From contig CAYZIL010000005.1 in the NCBI GenBank assembly GCA_964478515.1, positions 12,267 through 76,266 of the forward strand: 64,000 bases of DNA, written 5' to 3'. The notes under the pieces were generated by a model. That model was given only the letters and a program-made list of their open reading frames with translations. It was not told the origin of the DNA and searched no databases. The DNA is from HGM13233 sp964478515. Its GTDB lineage: Bacteria; Bacillota; Clostridia; Oscillospirales; Ruminococcaceae. This document shows, piece after piece, positions 52,032 through 58,843 of this stretch (position 1 is the stretch's first letter; each line of letters starts with the position of its first letter). Position numbers and translations under genes: made by a program.

Positions 52032-52336
52032 ACGGCAGGCGTGAAGGTTTGGGAACCCCCAAAATTGTAAAACTTCTGTGAACGCTCAAAAAGTACTTGA
52101 AATACGCTGGAAAGATGATAATATAGTATTGTAAAAACGTATGTTCACCGGGGCGGCAAATGTTTTCTTCCCGATAGACGCACCCCTAAAAAATGAAGCA
52201 GCTGTCCGGAATTTTCCGGACGGCTGTTTTGCTGTGCCCGGTGCATGCGCGTGCCGTCGCGGTGCTTTGCGGTAAAAATAACAAAACAGAAACAACTGTT
52301 TTGAATAGATTGCCAATAGATGAAAGGCGGGTTATA
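52032..52336. other. Intergenic region with leader-like transcript
   Basis: The 305-base space holds a promoter-like TTGAAA (52097) - 16 - TAATAT (52119), then about 75 bases with GGGGCG/CGCACCCC pairing potential, and a terminator at 52199. The GATGATAATATA string also occurs in the promoter of surface protein 1 (3482-3493). A short untranslated RNA or an attenuated leader is possible. Confidence 0.4.
52199..52230 (+). terminator. Terminator within the phage-like island
   Basis: AGCTGTCCGGA pairs with TCCGGACGGCT (one U-G) around ATTT, followed by GTTTTGC. It ends the putative short transcript from near 52130. Confidence 0.8.
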
Positions 52337-52423
52337 ATGATAATTACAGACAAATACGCGAAGAAGAAAGCGCTGAAAACTGTAAAAAACGACAGGGATT
52401 CGCTCTCTGACAGCGGCGGCTAA
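52337..52423 (+). CDS. Very small ORF, 28 residues
   Basis: ATG 52337 lies behind AAAGGCGGG and encodes MIITDKYAKKKALKTVKND and nine more residues. It is basic at first and Ser/Gly-rich at the end. No homology is recognised. Placement between phage genes and a fair ribosome site are the only support. Confidence 0.3.
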   Translation: MIITDKYAKKKALKTVKNDRDSLSDSGG

Positions 52424-52497
52424 GTAAAAAACAGCGCCGCGGGCGCACGCGCAGCCAACGGCGGTTGGCGGCGCGAATGCAGCAGTGGGAGCTGGTG

Positions 52498-52650
52498 ATG
52501 CTAAAAGACGGTCTGCTGCGCTGCGACAGAGTTCTGGTTATGACTGACTGCGGCCCGACGCTGTATTATTTGTATGACAGCGTTCACGGCTGGTACGGCG
52601 AGCGCGAGCCGTTCTACTATATACCCAACCCGGTTTCGCTGCCGCAGTGA
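52498..52650 (+). CDS. Small ORF, 50 residues, unknown
   Basis: The start at ATG 52498 follows TGGGAG by six bases; the frame is open from a TTG at 52465. The protein is Tyr/Asp-rich (GPTLYYLYDSVHGWYGERE), without membrane segment or Cys pairs. It could be a small phage protein. No family recognised. Confidence 0.4.
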   Translation: MLKDGLLRCDRVLVMTDCGPTLYYLYDSVHGWYGEREPFYYIPNPVSLPQ

Positions 52651-52676
52651 GCGGAGAAAAGCCGCAGACAAAATAG

Positions 52677-52692
52677 CTGGCTGTACAGTAAC
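52677..52692. promoter_or_regulatory. Repressor operator candidate O3
   Basis: CTGGCTGTACAGTAAC shares the CTGYACAG core and ACAGTAAC half-site with O1 and O2, with five of eight dyad pairs. It lies 110 bases before the packaging module. No clear promoter overlaps it. Confidence 0.45.
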
Positions 52693-52752
52693 AAGCATTG
52701 CAGCGCTTATTTGAAAGATTGCGCTGACAACGAAAAAATTCACAGGTAAACT

Positions 52753-52780
52753 ACCGCACGGCAATGCCGGGCGGTTTTTT
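52753..52780 (+). terminator. Terminator directly upstream of the packaging module
   Basis: ACCGCACGGC pairs with GCCGGGCGGT (one A-G mismatch) around AAT, followed by TTTTTTATTG. It ends 22 bases before the first gene of the packaging and virion set, so transcription of that set must either start after it or read through it. Confidence 0.8.
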
Positions 52781-52801
52781 ATTGCCCGGAAAGGAGGAGA
52801 G

Positions 52802-52984
52802 ATGAATAAGAACATGCAGCGGCTGATTGAGCGGCGCGAGCGCCGTGAGGACGAGCGGCAGACAGAGCGCTGCCGCAATTGTCTCTGGAGCGGCTGGCGC
52901 AAGTGTGGGCGGCTTTACTGCGCGCTGCCGAGCTGCGTTGACGCGGCAGTGGCGGCACGGCTCCGCGACCCGGCAAGGAGGTGA
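52802..52984 (+). CDS. Small Cys-rich (zinc-finger-like) phage protein
   Basis: A 60-residue basic protein with a very good ribosome site (AAAGGAGGAG). Residues 1-22 are a charged helix (NMQRLIERRERREDERQ), then four spaced cysteines in CRNC...CGRLYC...C suggest a metal-binding finger. It starts the packaging module and its end overlaps the region before the small terminase. HNH-less small zinc proteins occur in this place in many phages; function unknown. Confidence 0.65.
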   Translation: MNKNMQRLIERRERREDERQTERCRNCLWSGWRKCGRLYCALPSCVDAAVAARLRDPARR

Positions 52985-52989
52985 GAGAT

Positions 52990-53256
52990 GTGGCCGGAAA
53001 AAAGAAAGCGCGGCCGCTCGGCGAGGTGTATGCCGCGCTGCTTGACTCGCCGGTCGACACGGCGACGGCGGCGCAGCTAAACGAATTGTTTGCCGACGTT
53101 GACCCGAAACTGCGCAACGGCGAGGCCATAGCTATGGCGATGATTGGAAAGGCGCTCAAGGGCGACACGGCCGCGGCAAAGTACATAGCGGAGGTAGTCG
53201 GTGAGCGCCGCCAGCCGCCGCCGGCGGCGGAAATAACCGTAAAGGTGGTGGAATGA
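52990..53256 (+). CDS. Putative terminase small subunit
   Basis: The GTG at 52990 lies nine bases after AAGGAGG and gives 88 residues. The protein has a basic start (AGKKKARPLGEV), two or three helices, and a KALKGDTAAAKYIAEVVGER motif like the DNA-binding or oligomerisation helices of small terminases (compare the GDxxAAKYIlD motif). It is directly upstream of, and overlaps, the large terminase gene by ATGA. Identity rests on position and this motif. Confidence 0.6.
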   Translation: MAGKKKARPLGEVYAALLDSPVDTATAAQLNELFADVDPKLRNGEAIAMAMIGKALKGDTAAAKYIAEVVGERRQPPPAAEITVKVVE

Positions 53257-54572
53257 CGCAGGAAAAATTTGAATTGCACATTACTCATAAGCAGCGCGAC
53301 TTCATTGCGGCAACGGCCGACGAGGTGCTTTTCGGCGGCGCTGCCGGAGGCGGAAAGAGCGTCGGTCAACTTGTAGACGCGCTGGTATACGCCGTGCGCT
53401 GGCCGGGAAGCCGACAGCTTATACTGCGCCGCACGCTGCCCGAGCTTGAGCGCACGCTGGTGCGCGCGTCGCTGGCAATGTACCCGGCACAGCTTTACAG
53501 CTACAGCGCCGCGCACCACTGCGGACGTTTTGCCAACGGCTCGCTGCTCGACTTCGGCTACTGCGACAGCGAAAACGACGTCTACCGCTACCAGTCGGCG
53601 GAATACGACGTCATTCGCTTTGACGAACTGACGCACTTCAGTGCGCATATGTATACCTATTTGCGTTCGCGGCTGCGCGGCGCCAACCGCTTTCCCAAAC
53701 AGATGAAAAGCACCACCAATCCCGGCGGCGTCGGCCACGTTTGGGTAAAGGAGCGCTTTATTGACCCGATGCCGCCGCGCACGCTCAAGTCCTTTGCCGG
53801 CGGCAGCCGCATATTTATTCCGGCACTGGTGAGCGACAACGGCTTTTTGACCGGCTGCGACCCCGACTATGTGCGCCGGCTGGGCGAACTTGGCGAAGGC
53901 GAGCGGCGCGCGCTGCTGGAGGGCCGCTGGGATATTGCCGAGGGGCGCTATTTTGACGAGTGGGACGAGAGCGTGCATGTCTGCCGGCCGTTCGCAATAC
54001 CGGCGCACTGGCAGCGGTATTTTGCCATGGACTACGGCCTTGATATGCTGGCGGGCTATTTTTTTGCCGTCGACACTCAAGAACGTGTCTGGGTCTACCG
54101 CGAGATATACGAAAGCGACCTGATAATCAGCGCGGCGGCGGCGAAAATTGCCGCTGCGGGCGAGACGGTGCGGGAATATATCGCCCCGCCCGACCTGTGG
54201 AGCCGCCGCCAGGACAGCGGGCGCAGCGCGGCGGAAATATTCGCTCTTGCCGGAATGCCGCTGTCAAAAGCCGGCGCTGACAGAGTGGCAGGTTGGTTGG
54301 CTTTAAAGGAAAAACTGAAGATTACGCGCGACGAGACCGGACAAAAAAGCGCCGGACTCGTTTTTTTTGACTGCTGCCGCAACGCCATCCGCTGCTTACC
54401 GGCACTGCTGCGCGACCCTAACGACCCCTCTGACACGCTGCGCCAGCCGCACGAGCTGACTCACGCGCCCGACGCCGTGCGCTATTTCGTCAACTACCGC
54501 TTTGCCGGCGGCGAGCCGGACACCTGCGTGAGCGACGAGCAGTTGGCGCGACTGATGAATTACGGAATTTGA
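53253..54572 (+). CDS. Phage terminase large subunit
   Basis: The 439-residue ATPase-nuclease packages DNA into the procapsid. Walker A is GGAAGGGKS at residues 28-36, Walker B IRFDEL with Asp124-Glu125, the coupling motif is STTNPGG near 152. The C-terminal RNase H-like nuclease starts FAMDYGLD near 258 with the first acidic residue. Length and motifs fit the Terminase_6/TerL group. Flanked by the small subunit and, after a small membrane protein, by the portal. Confidence 0.96.
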   Translation: MTQEKFELHITHKQRDFIAATADEVLFGGAAGGGKSVGQLVDALVYAVRWPGSRQLILRRTLPELERTLVRASLAMYPAQLYSYSAAHHCGRFANGSLLDFGYCDSENDVYRYQSAEYDVIRFDELTHFSAHMYTYLRSRLRGANRFPKQMKSTTNPGGVGHVWVKERFIDPMPPRTLKSFAGGSRIFIPALVSDNGFLTGCDPDYVRRLGELGEGERRALLEGRWDIAEGRYFDEWDESVHVCRPFAIPAHWQRYFAMDYGLDMLAGYFFAVDTQERVWVYREIYESDLIISAAAAKIAAAGETVREYIAPPDLWSRRQDSGRSAAEIFALAGMPLSKAGADRVAGWLALKEKLKITRDETGQKSAGLVFFDCCRNAIRCLPALLRDPNDPSDTLRQPHELTHAPDAVRYFVNYRFAGGEPDTCVSDEQLARLMNYGI

Positions 54573-54583
54573 AAGGAGAAAAA

Positions 54584-54787
54584 ATGGCAATAGTTATTAT
54601 CGGAAATCTGCTGTGCTTTGCGTTGGGCGCCGCAACGGCGCTTTTTTGCACCGCGGCAGGGCGCAGACACACCCCGGCTCCGGCGCCGCGGCACAGTGAG
54701 CCGGCGCTGCCGCGGCGCATGCAAAATCAATATATAAACTTCCTCAATTACGAGGGGGACGCGAAAGGTCAGGTGGAAATTGGATAA
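54584..54787 (+). CDS. Small phage membrane protein
   Basis: The 67-residue product starts at ATG 54584 after GAAAGGAG. Residues 2-25 form a hydrophobic helix (AIVIIGNLLCFALGAATALF); the rest is hydrophilic, Pro/Arg-rich, then NQYINFLNYEGD. It overlaps the portal gene by eight bases. Small membrane proteins between terminase and portal are common in Clostridia prophages; function unknown. Confidence 0.65.
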   Translation: MAIVIIGNLLCFALGAATALFCTAAGRRHTPAPAPRHSEPALPRRMQNQYINFLNYEGDAKGQVEIG

Positions 54788-56351
54788 TTATTTGGACTTG
54801 CAGGAAATATGGCGGCAGTACGAGCGCTGCGTCGCCTACAACGTCGGCGAGGGCCTGTACGAGACTGTGCGCCAAAACGAACAGTTCTATCTCGGTAACC
54901 AGTGGGACGGTCTTAACGCGCCCGACCTCGACAAGCCGGTGTTGAACTTTATGAAAAGGGTGTGCAGCTACATAGTGGCTATGCTCGTCAGCGACGACAT
55001 TGCCGTAATGCTGCGCCCTTTTCGCAGCGACGGGCGCTCACGGCGCGAGTGCGTAATTTTGCAGCGGGAGATTGAGCGCGTAATAGAGCGCACAAAAGCG
55101 AAGACGCTGGGCAGAGAACTGCTGCGAAACTGTGTCGTAGACGGCGACGGCTGCTTTTTCTGGTATTTCGACAGCGAGCGGCGCAACCCGCAATTGGCGC
55201 GCGGCGACATAGCGCTTGACCTTGTCGACAATACCCGCGTGCTGTTCGGCAACCCGTATGTCAGCGACGTGCAAAAGCAGCCCTACATCATTATTGTCAA
55301 GCGCGAGCTGCTGGACACGGTGCGCCGCCGCGCCGCAGAACTCGGCGTCGACTCGGGCGACATTTTGCCCGACAGCGACGGTGGGGCTTACAGCGACGCC
55401 GGCGCGCGCGGGCCGCAGCTGGTAACGGTGCTGCTCAAGCTTTACCGCCGCGACGACACCGTCCACTTTTGCGAGACGACCCGCACCGCCGTGCTGCGCG
55501 GCGACACCGACACCGGTTACAGGCTGTACCCGGTGAGCTATATGTGCTACGAGAAAAAGCGCGATTCCTACCACGGTCAGGCGCCGCTGACGGGGCTCAT
55601 TCCCAACCAGATAGCGGTAAACAAGCTTTGGGCGATGGCCATACGTCACCAGCACACCATGGCGTTTCCGAAAATATTTTACGACCGCCAAAAAATTAAA
55701 CAGTGGACCAACCGCGTCGGCGAGGCAATCGGCATTAACGGCAACCCCGGCGAGGCGGTGTTTACGTCCGGCCGCTCGGTCGATATGTCGGAACAGCTTT
55801 TGGCGATTGTCGACAAGACTATCAGCTACACGCGCGACTTTTTGGGTGCGTCGGACGCGGCTCTCGGCAACGTTGAGCCCGACAACAGCTCGGCCATAAT
55901 CGCGCTGCAAAAAGCGGCCGCCGCGCCGCTGGAGATACAGCGGCTCGCGTTCTATCAATTTGTTGAAGACTACGTCAACATTTTGCTCGACATGATGCGA
56001 GCCGACTACGGCGTGCGCGAGGTCAGCTACAGCGACGACAGCGGCGAAATACACAGCGAGTTTTTTGACTTTTCCGCCGTCGACTACGACGCGCTGTCGC
56101 TGACGGTAGAGGTGGGCGCTTCCAGTTACTGGTCGGAGCTCATGCAGGTCCAGTCGGCCGACAATATGTACCAAAAGGGGATTATTACCGACGCCATTAC
56201 CTATTTGGAGTGCATTCCCGAGCGCTATGTCAGCAATAAGCAGCGGCTGCTGGAGCGCCTGAAAGAGCAAAAGCAGTCGCTGGGGCAAGCGGCAATGGCG
56301 CCGCCGTCAAAACAAAACGGAAAGGAGATGAGCGATATTGCTTTGCAGTGA
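54780..56351 (+). CDS. Phage portal protein
   Basis: The 523-residue protein begins at a TTG after AGGTGG. It has the portal pattern QNEQFYLGNQWDG near residue 31, then a wing region (CVVDGDGCFFWYFD near 118), GLIPNQIAVNKLWAM near 275 and DNSSAIIALQKAAAAPLE near 363 with the clip and stem helices. The N-terminal YLGNQWDG is typical of portals of short-tailed and some long-tailed Firmicutes phages. It sits after the terminase and forms the DNA entry ring. Confidence 0.9.
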   Translation: MDNYLDLQEIWRQYERCVAYNVGEGLYETVRQNEQFYLGNQWDGLNAPDLDKPVLNFMKRVCSYIVAMLVSDDIAVMLRPFRSDGRSRRECVILQREIERVIERTKAKTLGRELLRNCVVDGDGCFFWYFDSERRNPQLARGDIALDLVDNTRVLFGNPYVSDVQKQPYIIIVKRELLDTVRRRAAELGVDSGDILPDSDGGAYSDAGARGPQLVTVLLKLYRRDDTVHFCETTRTAVLRGDTDTGYRLYPVSYMCYEKKRDSYHGQAPLTGLIPNQIAVNKLWAMAIRHQHTMAFPKIFYDRQKIKQWTNRVGEAIGINGNPGEAVFTSGRSVDMSEQLLAIVDKTISYTRDFLGASDAALGNVEPDNSSAIIALQKAAAAPLEIQRLAFYQFVEDYVNILLDMMRADYGVREVSYSDDSGEIHSEFFDFSAVDYDALSLTVEVGASSYWSELMQVQSADNMYQKGIITDAITYLECIPERYVSNKQRLLERLKEQKQSLGQAAMAPPSKQNGKEMSDIALQ

Positions 56352-56682
56352 ATGCGGCTGCGAAATGCAAATAGTCAACAGCTTCGCCACAGTGCGCGAC
56401 GGCGCGGTGTTTGTGGCGCACGACTGGAAGTGCCGCAACCGCCATTGTAAAAACGGCGCTCGCGACATTCCATCGCGGCGCAGTTACTGCTTATACAACG
56501 CCGCGGCGCCCGACGCAAACGCACTTAGCTGCTGCGGCGCGGTGCTCGCCTACATGGGCGACAACTACTATTGGGTGCCCGAAAGCGAGTCTGCCACAGT
56601 TGAGGACGGTATGCTCAGCGCCAAGTGCGCGCTGTGCGGCGGCGTAAAAACCGCCGACGTCCGCGGCAAGACGGCGCTGTAA
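56338..56682 (+). CDS. Zinc-ribbon phage protein of unknown function
   Basis: The 114-residue protein starts at a TTG, ten bases after AAGGAG, inside the end of the portal gene. Cys pairs occur as CSECGCE, CRNRHCKNG, CC and CALCGG, so it probably binds two zinc ions. It lies between portal and scaffold. I do not recognise a family with a known role. Confidence 0.65.
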   Translation: MLCSECGCEMQIVNSFATVRDGAVFVAHDWKCRNRHCKNGARDIPSRRSYCLYNAAAPDANALSCCGAVLAYMGDNYYWVPESESATVEDGMLSAKCALCGGVKTADVRGKTAL

Positions 56683-56832
56683 GAAAAGACCGCCAAAGCG
56701 CCGCAAAGCCGCGGCGCGGCAGGCGCGCTGCCGGGCTTCGCCGAACATATTGAAAAAAGAGAAGTGACCGCGGACAGACGCGCTTGCCGCAAAACAGGCA
56801 CTGCGGCGGCGGAAATATGAAAGGAGAAAGCA

Positions 56833-57300
56833 ATGACCACAGCAGAAAAAAACGGCGCAGCCGTCAAGAATGACGCGGCGCCCCAGCAAAACGAGGGCAA
56901 AACCTACGAAATCAGCATCGGCGGAAAGACGCGCAAGGTCAGCGAACAGGAGCTTTTGGAGGCGGCAAAATTCGGTTTTTTCGCCCTTGACGTCATCGGC
57001 TCCGGACAGCTGAGCGAAGGCAAAACCGCCGGCGGGGACGACGGCGAGATGGAGCGCTTCGTCAGTCGCTACCCCGACGTCAGCGAATTCCCGCCCGAGG
57101 TGGAAAAGCGCATTCGCGGCGGGGACTCACCGCTCGACGCCTACCGGGAGTACGAAATAGAAAAACTGAAAGCCCAGGTGGACGCGCTGGAAAAAAACGA
57201 CGTCAACCGCAAAAAATCGACCGGCAGCGCCGGCAGTGACGCGGGTGAGGATGAACTCAAAGAGCTTGAGTCTATCTTCGACTCGATGTTTGCCCGCTGA
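56833..57300 (+). CDS. Putative capsid scaffold protein
   Basis: The 155-residue acidic protein has a disordered start, a short beta motif (TYEISIGGKTRKVSEQELLEAAKFG), a helical middle with YPDVSEFPPEVEKRI (the usual motif of Firmicutes phage scaffolds), a coiled coil (EYEIEKLKAQVDALEKND) and a C-terminal helix (LKELESIFDSMFAR) that would bind the capsid protein. It lies just before the capsid gene. Confidence 0.75.
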   Translation: MTTAEKNGAAVKNDAAPQQNEGKTYEISIGGKTRKVSEQELLEAAKFGFFALDVIGSGQLSEGKTAGGDDGEMERFVSRYPDVSEFPPEVEKRIRGGDSPLDAYREYEIEKLKAQVDALEKNDVNRKKSTGSAGSDAGEDELKELESIFDSMFAR

Positions 57301-57315
57301 GAAAAGGAGAAATAA

Positions 57316-58398
57316 ATGGTAAATCTGTTTGAAAAATTCGCATCTCGCGCAGTAACGCGCTTTTCCAGCGAAAGTCTTATTGTCGGCAGACTGTCGCCGG
57401 AATACGATTTTTCCGGCGCGCGCACGGTAAAAATTATTACGCCGACCACCGTGCCGATGAGCGACTACAACCGCTCGGCGTCGGCAAACCGCTACGGCAC
57501 GCCCACCGAAATGCAGGACGTTATGCAGGAGATGACCCTGTCGCAGGACCGCGCTTTTTCGCTGGTCATAGACAAGGGCAACGACCTTGACCAGGGCGGC
57601 GCCAAGGCCGCGACGAAAATGCTGGGCTTGCAGATGAGCGAGCGCGCCATCCCCGAGCTCGACACCTACTGCTTTGCTCAGCTTTGCCAGAAGGCCGGCA
57701 CGGTAGTCGCCAACAGCACGACGCTGAGCAAAAGTACGGTGTGTGCGCGCATTTCGGCCGGAACGCAGCACCTGGACGACGCCGAAGTGCCGCAGAACCA
57801 CCGCACGCTGTTCGTTTCGGCAGCTACCTATGCCAAGCTCAGACTGTCCGATGAATTTATGAAAGTGGAATCGCTCGCCTATACGTCGCTCGCGCGCGGG
57901 CAGGTAGGCGAGTACGACAATATGCCGGTCGTCAAGGTGCCCGCAGGGCGCTGGCCGGCAAACGTCAATTTCATGATTGTTTACAAGTATTCGGCGGCCG
58001 CTCCGGTAAAAATCAGCGAGACCAAGCTGCACGCCGACCCGCCGGGCATTTCCGGCAATCTGCTGGAAGGGCGCGAGTACTACGACCTGTTTGTTTTCGG
58101 CGCGCGCTGCGAGGGCGTTTATGTGGAAGTAGATACTTCCGGCAGCGCCGTCGTCGTTGCCGCGCCGGTGATACTGACCGAAGACGAGCAGAGCCCCGGC
58201 ACCGGCAAGAAGGGCGATTTCACCTGCACGACTGCCGACGTCACCTTCCGTTACACCACCGACGGCAGCGACCCGCGCTACAGCGCGACAGCCGCGGTGG
58301 GTACTAAGAGCGACGTTACCACCAGCGGCACGATAGTGAAGGTCTGCGCGAGCAAGACCGGCTGCTATCCCTCTGCGCTCACGTCTGCGACTATGTAA
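57316..58398 (+). CDS. Major capsid protein with C-terminal Ig/chitobiase-like domain
   Basis: The 360-residue protein follows the scaffold with an AAAGGAG site. Residues 1-280 look like an HK97-fold capsid of the N4-gp56/P22-like set: VKIITPTTVPMSDYNRS, VIDKGNDLDQGG, LYVSAATYAKL-like LFVSAATYAKL and the KLHADPPGISGNLLEGREYYDLFVFGAR block (split). After residue 285 there is an added domain with FRYTTDGSDPRYS at 311-323, the hallmark of CHB_HEX_C_1-type beta domains. It is probably exposed on the capsid surface. A GTG-TTG-free standard ATG start is used. Confidence 0.85.
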   Translation: MVNLFEKFASRAVTRFSSESLIVGRLSPEYDFSGARTVKIITPTTVPMSDYNRSASANRYGTPTEMQDVMQEMTLSQDRAFSLVIDKGNDLDQGGAKAATKMLGLQMSERAIPELDTYCFAQLCQKAGTVVANSTTLSKSTVCARISAGTQHLDDAEVPQNHRTLFVSAATYAKLRLSDEFMKVESLAYTSLARGQVGEYDNMPVVKVPAGRWPANVNFMIVYKYSAAAPVKISETKLHADPPGISGNLLEGREYYDLFVFGARCEGVYVEVDTSGSAVVVAAPVILTEDEQSPGTGKKGDFTCTTADVTFRYTTDGSDPRYSATAAVGTKSDVTTSGTIVKVCASKTGCYPSALTSATM

Positions 58399-58459
58399 AA
58401 CTGCTTGCGGCGGCGGGGTGAAAACCCCGCCGCCGCGCCGCACGAAAGGAGTGAAAGAC

Positions 58460-58843
58460 TTGACCGCTAACACACTGTTCGAAAATGCGCTGGCGCTGAT
58501 AACGACCCAAAAGACCGACGTGAGCGACTACGCCGATTTCGCGCTGCCGGTAATAAACCTGCTTATCTGCGAGTGCTTCGGGCTGAACAATGCGCTGCGC
58601 ATATCGGCGAAAAAGCTGCCGCAGGTCGAGCTGCCGCTGGTAAACAGCGCCGAGGACGAGGTGGACTTTGAGCCGCAGCTGCTGCTGGCAGTGCTGCCCT
58701 ACGGCGTGTGCGCCAAGCTGCTGGTGGAGGACGACGCGCAAAAGGCCCTCTATTTTCAAAATTTATATGCCGCCGCCGTCAACGACAGCGCCGTCGCGGT
58801 GCCGCAGCCGATTGTCGACGTTTACGGAGGTGACGGCGAGTGA
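58460..58843 (+). CDS. Putative head-tail connector/adaptor
   Basis: The TTG at 58460 lies eight bases after AAAGGAG and gives 127 residues. Helical, with FALPVINLLICECFGLNN and LAVLPYGVCAKLLVEDDAQKA(L)YFQNLY blocks. Small helical proteins of this size after the capsid gene usually attach to the portal. Assignment is by position. Confidence 0.6.
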   Translation: MTANTLFENALALITTQKTDVSDYADFALPVINLLICECFGLNNALRISAKKLPQVELPLVNSAEDEVDFEPQLLLAVLPYGVCAKLLVEDDAQKALYFQNLYAAAVNDSAVAVPQPIVDVYGGDGE

